Both the position numbers and the translations under genes were made by a program. From Pantoea cypripedii (GTDB lineage Bacteria; Pseudomonadota; Gammaproteobacteria; Enterobacterales; Enterobacteriaceae): a DNA stretch of 64,000 nucleotides. This document shows, in pieces, positions 39,031-48,962 of this stretch; the first letter of the stretch is position 1; each line of letters begins with the position of its first letter. The DNA lies in assembly GCF_002095535.1 (NCBI RefSeq), contig NZ_MLJI01000001.1, positions 1,477,832 to 1,541,831 of the forward strand, given 5' to 3'. The notes under the pieces were generated by a model. That model was not told the origin of the DNA. It saw only the letters and a program-made list of their open reading frames with translations, and did not search any database.

Positions 39031-41166
39031 AGCCGCCACGAGGATACGACGCAGGCGCGCTATTTCCGGCAGCAGGGCGATGAGTAACCCCAGCTGTTGC
39101 AAAACTAACGGTGCCTGCGTTTCCGGGCTGGCTTTCATCCCGGCCAGACGATGGAGCAGGGCCTGCTGCATCCGGGCGGCCTCAGCATCGCTGACGCGCT
39201 CAATTTGCAAAACATCTTCAACAAAGCATACCGCATCATCCAGCAACGCCAGTAGCGTCGGGTCGCTCAGCCCGACACGATGCGCGCCGAGTGCTGAAAT
39301 ATAGCTGAGAAAAGAGTGATTCAGGCACAGTAGCCGAAAAGCATTTTCACGTAATGACTGCTGGTAACGGGCTTCACTGCTCATATTGGAAACCACCGAA
39401 GCCAGTTCTGCATCGGCGTTGTGTGCATCGCGGCGAGCCACACGGTAAGCCAGACGGTTATCTTTGCCCTGATGATATTGCTCCATAATGGCATCAAGGT
39501 AGCGACAGTTGGCATTCAGGGTGCGTTCGGCTACGGCGGGTAACTGACGGAAGTGCCAGTCCGGCCAGACGAAGGCGACAGCCAGCCATGCCAGACCACA
39601 ACCCAGCAACGTATCCATGACACGCGGCAGTGCGACTTCAAACCCTTCACCCAGCAGATTGAAGCACAGCAGCACCAGCAGAGTAATGAACAGTGTCGCC
39701 TGGGCATATTGTATTTGCCGAAAGGCAAAAAACAGCACACCACTGAAGACGATCAGTATCAACTGTCCCTCTATTGAAGGCACCAGCCACAATACCGGTA
39801 AACCGATAGCTATCCCCGCCAGCGTGCCACCAATGCGCAGTGCGAGGCGACGTCGCGTGGCATTGTAGTTCGGCTGGCAGACAAACAGGCTGGTGAGCAG
39901 AATCCAGTAGCCACGGTGTAGGCCCGTTAGTTGAATAAAGCCATAACCCACGCATAACACCAGCGTCATTCTGACTGCGTGTCGGAATAGCGCTGAAGTC
40001 GGTGTGAGATGGCGGCTAATACGCAAGCGGATATCCGCCCAGCCGCTTAACTCATCGCTGGAAAGGTTGTCATCGCTTGAAGCAGCGGGTTGCGCCAGCT
40101 TTTGTTCTGACTCAATCGACGCCAGTTGAGCGTCCATGGCACGCAAATTCCGTAACAGCCAGAACAGGGCGCGGATGTTGGCTTCATCGGGAGCACTTTG
40201 CTGCAAGCGTGCCAGCGCGGTTTCCAGCCGCTCAAAGGCGCGTTCAAAGTGTGCATCGTGGTGCCATGGCTGGCGCAATAAAATATTCTCAGCCAACTGA
40301 CGACAGGCGTGCGCCTGCATATTCAGCAAACGCTGAAAACGAAACAGCACTTCGTTGTAGCGCCAGTCGTCACGTAGTTGATGATATTGCAGATGCGACG
40401 AGCTGGCGCGTTCATGGATATCCTGGGCGACAAAATAATAGTGCAGGCTGCGTCTGGTACTGCGGGAACCCCGGTCGCCACGTAATCGGCTCTGAATGGT
40501 ACTTTTGGTGAGGTTTAGCTGGGCCACCAATTGGCTGTTCGCCATGGCGGTGGCGATCAGTGCAGCATCATCCTGCTCGCCACCATCAGGATCAAACAGG
40601 GTGGCTTTGGCATCCAGGTAGCGTGCCAGCTGGGAAAAACTGGCTGCTAATTGTTCCTGAACCGGGCGTACCGGAAAGATCAGATGGCCAATTAAGGTCA
40701 GCAGGTTGTACCACAAGGCTCCCACTAACAGGAGGGACGGTTGCATCCACCATTGGTGAAACAGACCCGTGCCGAGCATGGTATAGACGGCGATAAGCAG
40801 GGCACCGAAGGCGATGGTGGCGTAACGCTGCCCGAGCGCCCCCAGCAAAATAAATCCCCAGGTTGACAGTGCCAGACCGATAACAAAGGCCCAGGGATAG
40901 GGGAACAGCAACTCGACCGATACCGACGCGATGCAAAAACAGATTAGGGTAATCAGCAGATTACGCAGGCGTCCTGCCAGACGATCGTCGAGATCGGCCA
41001 GTGCTGCTGCCACGACACCCAGGGTGAGTGGGATCGTCCACTCAATCTGCTGTAGCCACCAGGGTACGGCGGCGCATCCCGCAAGGGCGAAAAAAATACG
41101 CAGTAAGTAACGCAGGCTGCTGTTAAACAGATAACGACGCCAGCCAGGTAAAGCATCATATATCAT
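39028..41166 (-). CDS. yccS: Inner-membrane protein YccS, FUSC family
   Basis: The 712-residue protein belongs to the YccS/FUSC family of fusaric-acid-resistance-like membrane proteins. It has two blocks of hydrophobic segments (about residues 10-165 and 390-515), separated by a large cytosolic region and followed by a helical C-terminal domain. The segment TIPLTLGVVAAALADLDDRLAGRLRNL and HGLHRGYWILLTSLFVCQPNYNATRRR-type core are close to E. coli YccS (about 717). The transported substrate is not known. It lies 9 bp after yccF, probably in one transcript. Confidence 0.92.
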   Translation of the reverse strand: MIYDALPGWRRYLFNSSLRYLLRIFFALAGCAAVPWWLQQIEWTIPLTLGVVAAALADLDDRLAGRLRNLLITLICFCIASVSVELLFPYPWAFVIGLALSTWGFILLGALGQRYATIAFGALLIAVYTMLGTGLFHQWWMQPSLLLVGALWYNLLTLIGHLIFPVRPVQEQLAASFSQLARYLDAKATLFDPDGGEQDDAALIATAMANSQLVAQLNLTKSTIQSRLRGDRGSRSTRRSLHYYFVAQDIHERASSSHLQYHQLRDDWRYNEVLFRFQRLLNMQAHACRQLAENILLRQPWHHDAHFERAFERLETALARLQQSAPDEANIRALFWLLRNLRAMDAQLASIESEQKLAQPAASSDDNLSSDELSGWADIRLRISRHLTPTSALFRHAVRMTLVLCVGYGFIQLTGLHRGYWILLTSLFVCQPNYNATRRRLALRIGGTLAGIAIGLPVLWLVPSIEGQLILIVFSGVLFFAFRQIQYAQATLFITLLVLLCFNLLGEGFEVALPRVMDTLLGCGLAWLAVAFVWPDWHFRQLPAVAERTLNANCRYLDAIMEQYHQGKDNRLAYRVARRDAHNADAELASVVSNMSSEARYQQSLRENAFRLLCLNHSFLSYISALGAHRVGLSDPTLLALLDDAVCFVEDVLQIERVSDAEAARMQQALLHRLAGMKASPETQAPLVLQQLGLLIALLPEIARLRRILVAA

Positions 41167-41175
41167 GGTGCAGCC

Positions 41176-41619
41176 TTAGTAACGACGGCGGGCATTGGCT
41201 TCCCGCGCTGCCTGAGCTTCTTCCACCGACACCACGCGACGTCCCACCGGCCACAAAGCGATGGCAGCAATCTTGAAATTGGCAATGCCAACAGGAATTC
41301 CGATAATCGTCAGGCACTGTACGATACCGGCAGAAATATGCATCAGGCACAGCCACCAGCCAAAAAACACCAGCCAGAAGATGTTGAGAAAGGTGCCACC
41401 CGCGTTCATCACCTGGTTTTTGCTGTCCGGACGCAGTACATCAATGTGCACCGCCTCATTACCAAATGGCAGCAGCGAGAGTTTGGTTATCTCCCAGCAG
41501 GAACGCGTTAATGGCAGCGTAAAGATAAGAATGATGCTGATCAGGGTCGCCAGCAGCCAGCTAAGGGTGGTAAAAACGCCCCCCAGCACAAAGTTGAGAA
41601 TATTGAGCACGGTGCGCAT
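41176..41619 (-). CDS. yccF: Inner-membrane protein YccF
   Basis: YccF is a small conserved inner-membrane protein of unknown function. The 147-residue protein (E. coli 148) has hydrophobic segments at about 5-40 and 70-120, and the conserved GGTFLNIFWLVFFGWWLCLMH and IPVGIANFKIAAIALWPVGRRVV. ATG 41619 gives the family start MRTVLNILNFVLGG; seven in-frame codons upstream lack support. It forms a pair with yccS and is divergent from helD. Confidence 0.93.
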   Translation of the reverse strand: MRTVLNILNFVLGGVFTTLSWLLATLISIILIFTLPLTRSCWEITKLSLLPFGNEAVHIDVLRPDSKNQVMNAGGTFLNIFWLVFFGWWLCLMHISAGIVQCLTIIGIPVGIANFKIAAIALWPVGRRVVSVEEAQAAREANARRRY

Positions 41620-41742
41620 AACACGATTTTCCTTTTGCAATCCGCAATATGTGTCGCCAAGTTTAGCCTGTTTTAAGGCTGGAGCGTCAAGGGTCTGGCA
41701 GGTAAACTGCGCGATAATCCTATTCCTGAAGACGGTGCAGAC

Positions 41743-43797
41743 ATGGAACTGAAAGCAACATCAATGGGTAAACGTCTGGCACAGCACCCTTATAATCGCG
41801 TGCGTCTGCTGGCTGCAGGGGTTGAAGTCAGCGGCGATCGTCATGAATACCTCATACCTTTCAATCAGTTATTAGATATCGTTTGTAAGCGAGGACTGGT
41901 ATGGGGCGAGCTGGAATTTTTGTTGCCTGAAGACAAAGTGGTGCGACTACATGGCACCGAGTGGCAGGAAACACAGCGCTTTTTTCATTACCTGCAACAA
42001 GCCTGGCAACGCTGGAGCCAGGAGATGAGTGAGGTCTGTGTTGAGGTGTTGACCCACTTACAACAGGAAATCTTTGCCTTTACCGGACAGGACCGCTGGT
42101 TGAAACGCAGCGAACTCAATGCGGTGAAGGAAAATATCACCCGGCAATTCTCCGCGTTACCTTTGCCAACATCACGTCTCGAAAAGTTCGAAAATTGCCG
42201 TGAATTATGGCAATTCTGCCAGCAATGGCTGGAGCAGGGTGATGCCGCTATTCGTCAGCGTAATCGTGAATGGACCGCAAAAATTCTGCAGGAATATCAG
42301 GAATTCTTTTCCACGGTTGAGACGACCCCACTGAATCCTTCGCAATGCGAAGCCGTGGTTAACGGTGAAGATGCGTTGCTGGTGCTGGCGGGGGCCGGCA
42401 GCGGCAAAACCTCGGTGCTGGTGGCGCGTGCTGGTTGGTTATTAAAACGCAAACTGGCACAACCGGAACAAATTTTGCTGCTGGCCTTTGGGCGTCAGGC
42501 GACAGATGAGATGAACGATCGCATTCAGGCGCGGCTCGGCGAAAGCGCGATTCAGGCGCGTACCTTCCATGCGCTGGCGTTGCATATTATTCGTGAGGGC
42601 AGTAATAAGCAGCCGGTTATCAGCAAACTGGAAAGTGATAGCAAAGTCCGCCGTCAATTGCTGATTGAGGCCTGGCGTGAACAATGTAACGGTAAAAAAG
42701 CGCAGGCCAGCGGCTGGCGTCAGTGGCTCCAGGACGAGCTGGAGTGGGACATTGCCGAAGGGCCGTTCTGGCAGGATGACAAACTGGCGCAGCGTCTGGC
42801 TTCTCGTCTGGAACGCTGGCTGGGACTGATGCGGATGCACGGCGGTGCTCAGGCCGCGATGATTGCGGATGTGCCGGAAGAACAGCGCGATCAATTTAGC
42901 AAACGTATTAAGTTGATGGCTCCGATCCTGAAGGCGTGGAAAACCGCGCTGAAGGAGGAGGGGGCTGTCGATTTCTCCGGCCTGATCCATCAGGCGATTG
43001 CTATCCTGGAGAAAGGGCGATTTATCAGCCCGTGGAAGCATATTTTGGTGGATGAATTTCAGGATATCTCCCCACAACGTGCCGCATTGCTGACCGCATT
43101 ACGTCAACAAAACAAACGTACGGCGCTGTTTGCTGTGGGTGATGACTGGCAGGCAATTTATCGCTTTAGCGGCGCGGAGATGAGTCTCACGACGGCCTTC
43201 CATCATTATTTTGGCGAAGGTGACCGCTGCGTGCTGGATACCACGTATCGTTTTAACGATCGTATTGGTGAGATTGCCAATCGTTTTGTGCAGCAAAACC
43301 CACATCAGCTGCGCAAACCACTGAATAGTCTTACCAAAGGGAATAAGAAGTCGGTTACGTTACTGGCACAGGAACAACTTGAACCATTACTCGATAAGTT
43401 AAGTGGTTACGTGAAGCCGGATGAACGAGTTCTGCTGCTGGCACGCTACCATCATTTACGTCCGGCGTTGCTGGATAAAGCCAAAACTCGCTGGCCAAAA
43501 CTGCAACTGGATTTTATGACGATCCACGCCAGCAAAGGGCAACAGGCGGATTATGTGATCGTGCTGGGCTTGCATGAAGGGCGTGATGGATTCCCGGCTG
43601 CGGCGCGGGAATCCATCATGGAACAAGGGCTGTTACCGCAACCAGAGGCGTTCCCGGATGCAGAAGAACGTCGATTAGCCTACGTGGCGCTGACGCGTGC
43701 ACGTCAGCAGGTTTGGTTGCTGTTCGATAAGGATCGGCCTTCCGTATTTGTCGGGCATTTCCGCGATTTAGGGGTGCCGCAGAACCGGAAAGCCTGA
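41743..43797 (+). CDS. helD: DNA helicase IV
   Basis: HelD (helicase IV) is a 3'-5' superfamily I helicase. The protein has 684 residues, the E. coli length. A specific N-terminal domain (about 1-190) precedes the UvrD-like core: AGAGSGKT at 216-223 (motif I), LVDEFQDISPQRA (motif II), GDDWQAIYRFSGA (motif III), TIHASKGQQADYVI (motif V) and YVALTRARQQVW (motif VI). No strong ribosome site is visible before ATG 41743; alignment fixes the start. Confidence 0.97.
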   Translation: MELKATSMGKRLAQHPYNRVRLLAAGVEVSGDRHEYLIPFNQLLDIVCKRGLVWGELEFLLPEDKVVRLHGTEWQETQRFFHYLQQAWQRWSQEMSEVCVEVLTHLQQEIFAFTGQDRWLKRSELNAVKENITRQFSALPLPTSRLEKFENCRELWQFCQQWLEQGDAAIRQRNREWTAKILQEYQEFFSTVETTPLNPSQCEAVVNGEDALLVLAGAGSGKTSVLVARAGWLLKRKLAQPEQILLLAFGRQATDEMNDRIQARLGESAIQARTFHALALHIIREGSNKQPVISKLESDSKVRRQLLIEAWREQCNGKKAQASGWRQWLQDELEWDIAEGPFWQDDKLAQRLASRLERWLGLMRMHGGAQAAMIADVPEEQRDQFSKRIKLMAPILKAWKTALKEEGAVDFSGLIHQAIAILEKGRFISPWKHILVDEFQDISPQRAALLTALRQQNKRTALFAVGDDWQAIYRFSGAEMSLTTAFHHYFGEGDRCVLDTTYRFNDRIGEIANRFVQQNPHQLRKPLNSLTKGNKKSVTLLAQEQLEPLLDKLSGYVKPDERVLLLARYHHLRPALLDKAKTRWPKLQLDFMTIHASKGQQADYVIVLGLHEGRDGFPAAARESIMEQGLLPQPEAFPDAEERRLAYVALTRARQQVWLLFDKDRPSVFVGHFRDLGVPQNRKA

Positions 43798-43801
43798 TGT
43801 A

Positions 43802-44263
43802 TTACGCTTTCAGGCGATCTGCCAGATAACGAGGGTAATCAGGGATCTGAATCTCCACTTCACGGGCAAACAACGGCGACTGGATGAGGAAATCCGCGGT
43901 GGAGCGGTTAGTCGCCACCGGGATATTCCAGACTGTCGCCAGGCGTAGCAACGCTTTAACGTCCGGATCGTGCGGTACGGCGTTAAGCGGGTCCCAGAAG
44001 AAGAACAACACATCAATTTTACCTTCCGAAATCAACGCGCCAACCTGCTGATCGCCGCCCAGCGGGCCGCTCAACATGGCGTTCACGTCCAGACCGGTAT
44101 GACGATTGATGAGATTGCCGGTGGTACCGGTGGCGTACAACACATGTGACTGCAATGCGCTTTGGTTTTTCTGCACCCAATCCAGCAATGAGGCTTTGCA
44201 GTGATCGTGAGCGACGAGGGCGATATGTTTCTGAATATTGAGGGTACGAACGGTTTGCTCCAT
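43802..44263 (-). CDS. mgsA: Methylglyoxal synthase
   Basis: MgsA converts dihydroxyacetone phosphate to methylglyoxal, a relief valve for sugar-phosphate overload. The 153-residue protein keeps Asp71 in SGPLGGDQQ (catalytic base), Asp91, His98 and Asp101 in [14 protein letters not shown], and the phosphate-binding [13 protein letters not shown]. The ribosome site is AGGAAG. It lies tail to tail with helD, 4 bp apart. gloC, which acts in removal of methylglyoxal, is also in this window. Confidence 0.97.
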   Translation of the reverse strand: MEQTVRTLNIQKHIALVAHDHCKASLLDWVQKNQSALQSHVLYATGTTGNLINRHTGLDVNAMLSGPLGGDQQVGALISEGKIDVLFFFWDPLNAVPHDPDVKALLRLATVWNIPVATNRSTADFLIQSPLFAREVEIQIPDYPRYLADRLKA

Positions 44264-44331
44264 GGGGCTTCCTGATTCTTAGCGGTCGATGTAAGTAATA
44301 CATCGAGTTTACCCCTGGCGTTTCGTTCCTA

Positions 44332-44970
44332 TCAACTTGCGCGTAAGGTTTTCATCCAGCTGAGAAAACGCAAACGGGTGGCAGCATCAAAACGCTCAAA
44401 CCAACGTTGTAATAAAGGCAGATCACTGACGTCCTGCCAGGCGAAATCTGCGTTTATCTGAGTGTCAGACAGGCTGCTGGTTTGCACCGCAAAGCGCGGC
44501 ACGGAAGCGGCCTGACCATTACGGTTATACTTCAGCATTGCCTGTTCCAGATCGCCACCATCCGGCTGTGGCAGACGGTCACGAATGCTGGCGATTTCTT
44601 TGCCCTGCTCATCGATCAGCTGGAAATTGAGTGTTCTGTCGAAGGTGGAACGCTCACGGCGGTTGTCCAGCGCGGGCAGACGAATAGCGACGCTTTTGGC
44701 TGTGGCGGTGAAGGTCACAATCATCGGCACGGATTGATAATGCGGGTTGTTGCGAGGTGATGAGTCCGGTGATTTTTCCACGCGAAACAAAAACTGGTGC
44801 TGTCCGCGTTCCAGTTCCAGGCTGTCCGCCCCTTTCAGCAGTGAACCGGAAATTTTGCGCCCATCCAGCACCAGAAGATCGATTTCCGGATCAAGTTTCA
44901 GGGTAATGGCATGGCAGGATGCTGATACGAGTAGCATGATCAAACCCGTAACAGTCAAAAACAGCTTCAT
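44332..44970 (-). CDS. yccT: DUF2057 exported protein YccT
   Basis: The 212-residue protein has a signal peptide (MKLFLTVTGLIMLLVSASCHA) and a DUF2057 domain, with the conserved IDLLVLDGRKISGSLLKGADSLELERGQHQFLFRVEK. E. coli YccT (220 residues) is periplasmic and has been reported to limit curli fibre formation. The Cys at residue 19 lies in SASCHA, not a good lipobox, so a lipoprotein is unlikely. GGGAG precedes ATG. It is divergent from yccU. Confidence 0.88.
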   Translation of the reverse strand: MKLFLTVTGLIMLLVSASCHAITLKLDPEIDLLVLDGRKISGSLLKGADSLELERGQHQFLFRVEKSPDSSPRNNPHYQSVPMIVTFTATAKSVAIRLPALDNRRERSTFDRTLNFQLIDEQGKEIASIRDRLPQPDGGDLEQAMLKYNRNGQAASVPRFAVQTSSLSDTQINADFAWQDVSDLPLLQRWFERFDAATRLRFLSWMKTLRAS

Positions 44971-45146
44971 TTCAACTCCCGTGAGCTGGGCGCAAATCAG
45001 TGATGTGTAGCAAATTATTACATTATGGCAGTTAGTTTACATTTTAACATACTTATTCGTGCTGCCGCGCAAACTTTTCCGCTATGGAAAAGGGCGCGGT
45101 CAGCTGATGCCATTTACACTCAGGCGAGTGAAAAAAGGAGAGATGC

Positions 45147-45569
45147 ATGAACGATCAAACCATTCGTGATGTTTTGACTCACGCCAAACGTATTGCGCTG
45201 GTGGGTGCCAGCGATCGTCCCGATCGTCCCAGCTACGGCGTGATGAAATTTTTGCTCGATCAGGGCTACGACGTGGTTCCGGTCAGCCCAAAACTTGCCG
45301 GTCAGCAGCTGTTGGGACAGACAGCCTACGCTACTCTGGCCGATATTCCAGGCAACATTGATATGGTGGATGTGTTTCGCAATGCCGAAGCGGCGTGGGG
45401 AGTGGCACAGGAAGCCATTGCGATTGGCGCGAAGACACTCTGGTTGCAACTCGGCGTGATCAATGAACAAGCCGCGGTGCTGGCGCAGGATGCGGGATTG
45501 ACGGTGATAATGGATCGTTGCCCGAAGATTGAGATACCGCGACTGGGCATTTCGCAACCGGTGCATTAA
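45147..45569 (+). CDS. yccU: CoA-binding domain protein YccU
   Basis: The 140-residue protein is a Rossmann-fold CoA_binding domain of the succinyl-CoA synthetase alpha type (IALVGASDRPDRPSYGVMKFLLDQGYDVVPVSPKLAG). It lacks the catalytic His and partner domains, and its function is unknown. E. coli YccU has 137. ATG 45147 follows GGAGA. It is convergent with hspQ across a strong terminator. Confidence 0.92.
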   Translation: MNDQTIRDVLTHAKRIALVGASDRPDRPSYGVMKFLLDQGYDVVPVSPKLAGQQLLGQTAYATLADIPGNIDMVDVFRNAEAAWGVAQEAIAIGAKTLWLQLGVINEQAAVLAQDAGLTVIMDRCPKIEIPRLGISQPVH

Positions 45570-45572
45570 AAC

Positions 45573-45601
45573 AAACGGCGACCTGAGGTCGCCGTTTTTG
45601 A
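45573..45601. terminator. Bidirectional terminator between yccU and hspQ
   Basis: Perfect 11-bp stem AAACGGCGACC/GGTCGCCGTTT (45573-45583 and 45587-45597) with a 3-nt loop; a T run follows on the plus strand. Confidence 0.9.
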
Positions 45602-45919
45602 TCAATGACGCAGGCGTGGTGCCTGTAGCTGCTGCCGAATCGACGCGGCCAGTTCGTCCATGGAAGGTTGTTCCGGGTGTTCAAATGAGGTTTCACCAGC
45701 AAGCTGGATTTCAGCGACATAGGTATGAACCTGCTCGCCTTCTTCATCTTCCATCACCACATGATACCAGGGCGCTGCACGCAGTTTCTCTGCGGCACCC
45801 ACTTCTTCCAGCTTAGGTTCGTCCAGCGAATACTCCGCATCGACATCCACAATCACGCCGAGCACCCCGGAGAGACGGTGTCGGACCTGCTGTCCAATTC
45901 CAAATTTACTGGCAATCAT
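45602..45919 (-). CDS. hspQ: Heat-shock protein HspQ
   Basis: HspQ binds hemimethylated DNA and stimulates Lon as a specificity enhancer. The 105-residue protein (E. coli 105) starts [31 protein letters not shown] and keeps [13 protein letters not shown] and the C-terminal [15 protein letters not shown] 45919 has GGAGG 5 nt upstream; the open frame above it is not used. SulA, a classic Lon substrate, is encoded 7 kb away. Confidence 0.95.
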   Translation of the reverse strand: MIASKFGIGQQVRHRLSGVLGVIVDVDAEYSLDEPKLEEVGAAEKLRAAPWYHVVMEDEEGEQVHTYVAEIQLAGETSFEHPEQPSMDELAASIRQQLQAPRLRH

Positions 45920-45978
45920 AGTGACCTCCCAAAATACTGCCCTGCTCAAGATATGGAGGCAGAGGCAGCTTTTTCAAG

Positions 45979-47169
45979 TCACAGTGCGCGGCAGGCGAAA
46001 CCTTTCAGATAAAGCCCTTCAGGATAGCTGGCGATCACCGGGTGGTCGGCTGCCTGACGGAACTGCTCAATAAATTGTACATCACGACCGGCATCGACGG
46101 CGGCATCAGCAATGATTTTCTGGAACAAATCAGTCGCCATCAGTCCTGAACAGGAGAAGGTCATCAGAAAACCGCCGGGGTTCAGCAATTGCATCGCCAG
46201 CATATTGATGTCTTTATAACCACGACAGGCACCGGCCAGTTGATTTTTGTTCTCAACGAATTTCGGCGGGTCCATCACGATAAGGTCAAACTTTTCACCG
46301 CTATCACGGTAACGACGCAGCAACTTAAACACATCATCACGCAGGAACTGGGCACGGGAGACATCCAGGCCATTAAGTTCCACGTTCTGTTTTGCTACAT
46401 CCAGGGCATCCTGCGAGGTATCAACGCTAATCACTTCACGGCAACCGCCCATCAATGCCGATACCGCAAAACCACCGGTGTAAGAGAAGCAGTTCAGCAC
46501 GCGCGCATTATCGGCATAACGGCGAGTGGCAAAGCGGCTATCACGTTGATCGAGGTAATAACCGGTTTTATGGCCGCCCTGAATATTCACCAGCAATTTC
46601 ATGCCATGCTCGGTAATCGGCAGCAGCGGTGGTGGAAGCTCACCACACACCGGACCTTGTGCCAGCTCCAGTCCCTCTTTTTTACGTACTGCCACGTCGG
46701 AACGATCGTAAATCGCGCATTCCGGGAAGCATTGCTGCAGGGCGGAAACAAGGGTCGGGCGCTGATATTCAGCACCGGCAGACAGCAGCTGCAGCACGAG
46801 GAAATCACCGAAACGGTCAATGGTCACGCCAGGCATGCCATCAGATTCACCGGCAATCAGACGATAGCTATCCAGGCCATCGCGCTGTGCCAGCCAGCTA
46901 CGCCACTGCTGTGCCTCGGTAAAGCGGCGGACAAAGAAGGCAATGTCGATTGACTCATCCTGTTGCCAGCTCCAGACGCGCGCCCGAATCTGCGATTGCG
47001 GTGAATAAGCGGCACGGGCCAGCCATTTGCCATTGCTGTCACAAATATCAATGGTTTCCCCGGACTGGGCTTTACCTTCCATGCGGGCAACGGCACCCGA
47101 AAACACCCAGGGATGGCGGCGGAGAAGGGATTTTTCACGTCCCTTAGCGAGAATCAATCGAACTGTCAT
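45979..47169 (-). CDS. rlmI: 23S rRNA m5C1962 methyltransferase RlmI
   Basis: RlmI methylates C1962 of 23S rRNA. The 396-residue protein equals E. coli RlmI (YccW). It has an N-terminal PUA domain (about 1-70), then a Rossmann methyltransferase with [16 protein letters not shown] (SAM), [15 protein letters not shown], and the later [11 protein letters not shown] whose Cys is the likely nucleophile. It is related to the RlmK half of the rlmL product in this window. It is divergent from yccX. Confidence 0.96.
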   Translation of the reverse strand: MTVRLILAKGREKSLLRRHPWVFSGAVARMEGKAQSGETIDICDSNGKWLARAAYSPQSQIRARVWSWQQDESIDIAFFVRRFTEAQQWRSWLAQRDGLDSYRLIAGESDGMPGVTIDRFGDFLVLQLLSAGAEYQRPTLVSALQQCFPECAIYDRSDVAVRKKEGLELAQGPVCGELPPPLLPITEHGMKLLVNIQGGHKTGYYLDQRDSRFATRRYADNARVLNCFSYTGGFAVSALMGGCREVISVDTSQDALDVAKQNVELNGLDVSRAQFLRDDVFKLLRRYRDSGEKFDLIVMDPPKFVENKNQLAGACRGYKDINMLAMQLLNPGGFLMTFSCSGLMATDLFQKIIADAAVDAGRDVQFIEQFRQAADHPVIASYPEGLYLKGFACRAL

Positions 47170-47254
47170 AGTTTGCTATGCTTACCTGAAAAAATGAGGC
47201 GCCATTTTCCGGTGGATGGCGGCAAAATGCAATGAACAGTGACGGGAGAGCACA

Positions 47255-47533
47255 ATGGCCACTACCTGCTTCAAAATCTGGGTGCACGGTCTGGTGCAGG
47301 GCGTTGGATTTCGCTACAGCACGCAGGCGCAGGCCAGACAGCTGGACGTGAAAGGTTATGCCCGCAACCTGAGTGATGGCAGCGTGGAAGTGCTGGCCTG
47401 GGGCGAGGAAGCGCAGGTCACGGCATTAATTGATTGGTTAAAGGCGGGTGGCCCGCGCAGCGCACGCGTAGAAAAAGTGCTGGTGGAACCCCATCAGCCG
47501 GCAGAACCGCCCAGCCGTTTCACCACTGGCTGA
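47255..47533 (+). CDS. yccX: Acylphosphatase YccX
   Basis: YccX hydrolyses acyl phosphates. The 92-residue protein equals the E. coli length, with the phosphate loop [14 protein letters not shown] (Arg acting on the phosphate) and the conserved Asn in [13 protein letters not shown]. The ribosome site is GGGAG. Its stop codon abuts the stop of tusE on the other strand. Confidence 0.95.
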   Translation: MATTCFKIWVHGLVQGVGFRYSTQAQARQLDVKGYARNLSDGSVEVLAWGEEAQVTALIDWLKAGGPRSARVEKVLVEPHQPAEPPSRFTTG

Positions 47534-47860
47534 TTACAGACACTTCGCCGGTTTTGGCAATCCGGCAATTTTCGTCGCCTGCTTTGCCGGGCCTTCCGGG
47601 AACAGGCGGAACAGATAGCGGCTGTTGCCTTTCTCCTCGCCATATTTTTGCGCCATTGCCTTTACCAGCATACGAATTGCCGGTGAGGTATTAAATTCCA
47701 GATAGAAAGCCCGCACAAAGTGCACCACTTCCCAATGCGCTTCGCTCAGGGTGATGTCCTCGGTTGCGGCAATGGCTTGCGCCAGGGGCTCGCTCCAGTC
47801 CGCGCTGTTTTTCAGATAGCCTTCCGCATCGGTGGCGATCTCTTTACCGGCAAAAATCAC
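47534..47860 (-). CDS. tusE: Sulfur relay protein TusE
   Basis: TusE takes sulfur from TusBCD and passes it to MnmA for 2-thiolation of tRNA wobble uridine. The 108-residue DsrC-family protein has the active Cys at residue 107, next to last, in GLPKPAKCL, and keeps [18 protein letters not shown]. It starts with GTG 47860 after AGGAG. It lies tail to tail with yccX with no base between the two stops. Confidence 0.95.
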   Translation of the reverse strand: MIFAGKEIATDAEGYLKNSADWSEPLAQAIAATEDITLSEAHWEVVHFVRAFYLEFNTSPAIRMLVKAMAQKYGEEKGNSRYLFRLFPEGPAKQATKIAGLPKPAKCL

Positions 47861-47917
47861 GGTGACTCCTCAGATTCAGTTTGCGCGTATTGTAGGGCGG
47901 GGCGGCCAGAAAAAGCA

Positions 47918-47943
47918 AAAACCCCGCCGGAGCGGGGTTTTAT
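47918..47943 (-). terminator. Terminator of yccA
   Basis: Stem AAAACCCCGC/GCGGGGTTTT (47919-47928 and 47933-47942) with a 4-nt loop, 17 bp past the yccA stop on the minus strand. Confidence 0.88.
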
Positions 47944-47959
47944 GACGAACTGACTGACG

Positions 47960-48616
47960 TTAATCGCGGCTGGCAAAGCCCAGCAGGCTAAGCAGGCTGA
48001 CAAAGATGTTGTACAGCGATACATACAGGCTCACCGTGGCGCGAATATAGTTGGTTTCGCCGCCGTGAATGATGTTGCTGGTTTCCCACAAAATGGCACC
48101 CGCTGAGAACAGGATAAACAGCGCGCTGATTGCCAGGTGCAGGGCAGGCAGCTGCAGGAACAGGTTAGCGACAACCGCCACCAGCAGCACCACAAAGCCC
48201 GCCATCATCATGCCGCCGAGGAATGACATATCGCGACGGGTGGTCAGGACGTAGGCCGAGCAGCAGAAGAACACCAGCGCGGTTCCGCCCAGCGCCATGC
48301 CAATCACATCCCCCATACCCGCCGAGAGGAATGAGTTAAGAATTGGCCCCAGGCAGTAACCAAGGAATCCGGTAAAGGCAAACGCTGCCAGAATACCCGT
48401 TGGGCTGTTCGCCAGGCGGTAAGTCAGGAACATCAGGCCATAAAAGCCGACCAGCATCAGAATCAGACCCGGTGCAGGCAGGGCGAAGACGGTGCTGAGT
48501 GTGGCGGTAACGGCGGAGAACGCCAGTGTCAGGCCAAGTAAGAAATAAGTATTGCGCAGCACTTTGTGGGTGCTGATTAGCGACTGCCGCTGCGACGACG
48601 TAATAATTCTATCCAT
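47960..48616 (-). CDS. yccA: BAX-inhibitor-1 family membrane protein YccA
   Basis: YccA is an inner-membrane protein that binds and modulates the FtsH protease, being itself a substrate. The 218-residue protein has about seven hydrophobic segments of the BI-1/UPF0005 type and ends with [19 protein letters not shown] as in E. coli (219). ATG 48616 (MDRIITSS) is placed 6 nt after AAGGAG; the ATG just before it is also possible. It is divergent from the tRNA-Ser genes. Confidence 0.95.
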   Translation of the reverse strand: MDRIITSSQRQSLISTHKVLRNTYFLLGLTLAFSAVTATLSTVFALPAPGLILMLVGFYGLMFLTYRLANSPTGILAAFAFTGFLGYCLGPILNSFLSAGMGDVIGMALGGTALVFFCCSAYVLTTRRDMSFLGGMMMAGFVVLLVAVVANLFLQLPALHLAISALFILFSAGAILWETSNIIHGGETNYIRATVSLYVSLYNIFVSLLSLLGFASRD

Positions 48617-48798
48617 CATGCGCTCCTTAAATTGAAAGAACACCAAATCTGCGGAAAGAATACGCAGCGGTGCTGGGACAGAAAAGGCGTTTTACCCTTC
48701 TTTACGCGATAAATTGCTGTTTCCCTGAGCGGAATGGCGATTATGGCAGCGAATAAATAGTTTTTGGCTGTTTTTCAGGCGAATGAATCGCAGCAGGC

Positions 48799-48827
48799 TT
48801 TACATCTTCGGGGGGGATGTTTATAGT
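48799..48827 (+). promoter_or_regulatory. Sigma-70 promoter of the tRNA-Ser genes
   Basis: TTTACA and TATAGT are separated by exactly 17 bp and end 12 bp before the first tRNA. The GC-rich stretch GCGCG after the -10 box resembles the discriminator of stringently controlled stable-RNA promoters. Confidence 0.75.
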
Positions 48828-48839
48828 GCGCGTCATTGC

Positions 48840-48927
48840 GGAGGGGTGGCCGAGCGGCTTAAGGCAGCGGTCTTGAAAACCGCCGATGGGAAACCATCCG
48901 AGAGTTCGAATCTCTCCTCCTCCGCCA
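48840..48927 (+). tRNA. serT: tRNA-Ser (anticodon UGA), first copy
   Basis: An 88-nt class II tRNA with an encoded CCA end. The acceptor stem GGAGGGG pairs with CTCCTCC (one G-U), the anticodon loop CTTGAAA carries TGA at 48874-48876, a long variable arm is present, and the T arm is GAGAG-TTCGAAT-CTCTC. The position next to yccA matches E. coli serT. The 7-66 pair is G-C here. Confidence 0.97.
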
Positions 48928-48949
48928 CTTAACCTGCTCAGGGTTAAGT
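48927..48949 (+). terminator. Hairpin between the two tRNA-Ser genes
   Basis: ACTTAACC/GGTTAAGT around a 7-nt loop, followed by a T-rich stretch, directly after the first CCA. It may be a partial terminator or an RNase processing signal in a tandem transcript. Confidence 0.5.
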
Positions 48950-48962
48950 ATTTGTTTTATCA

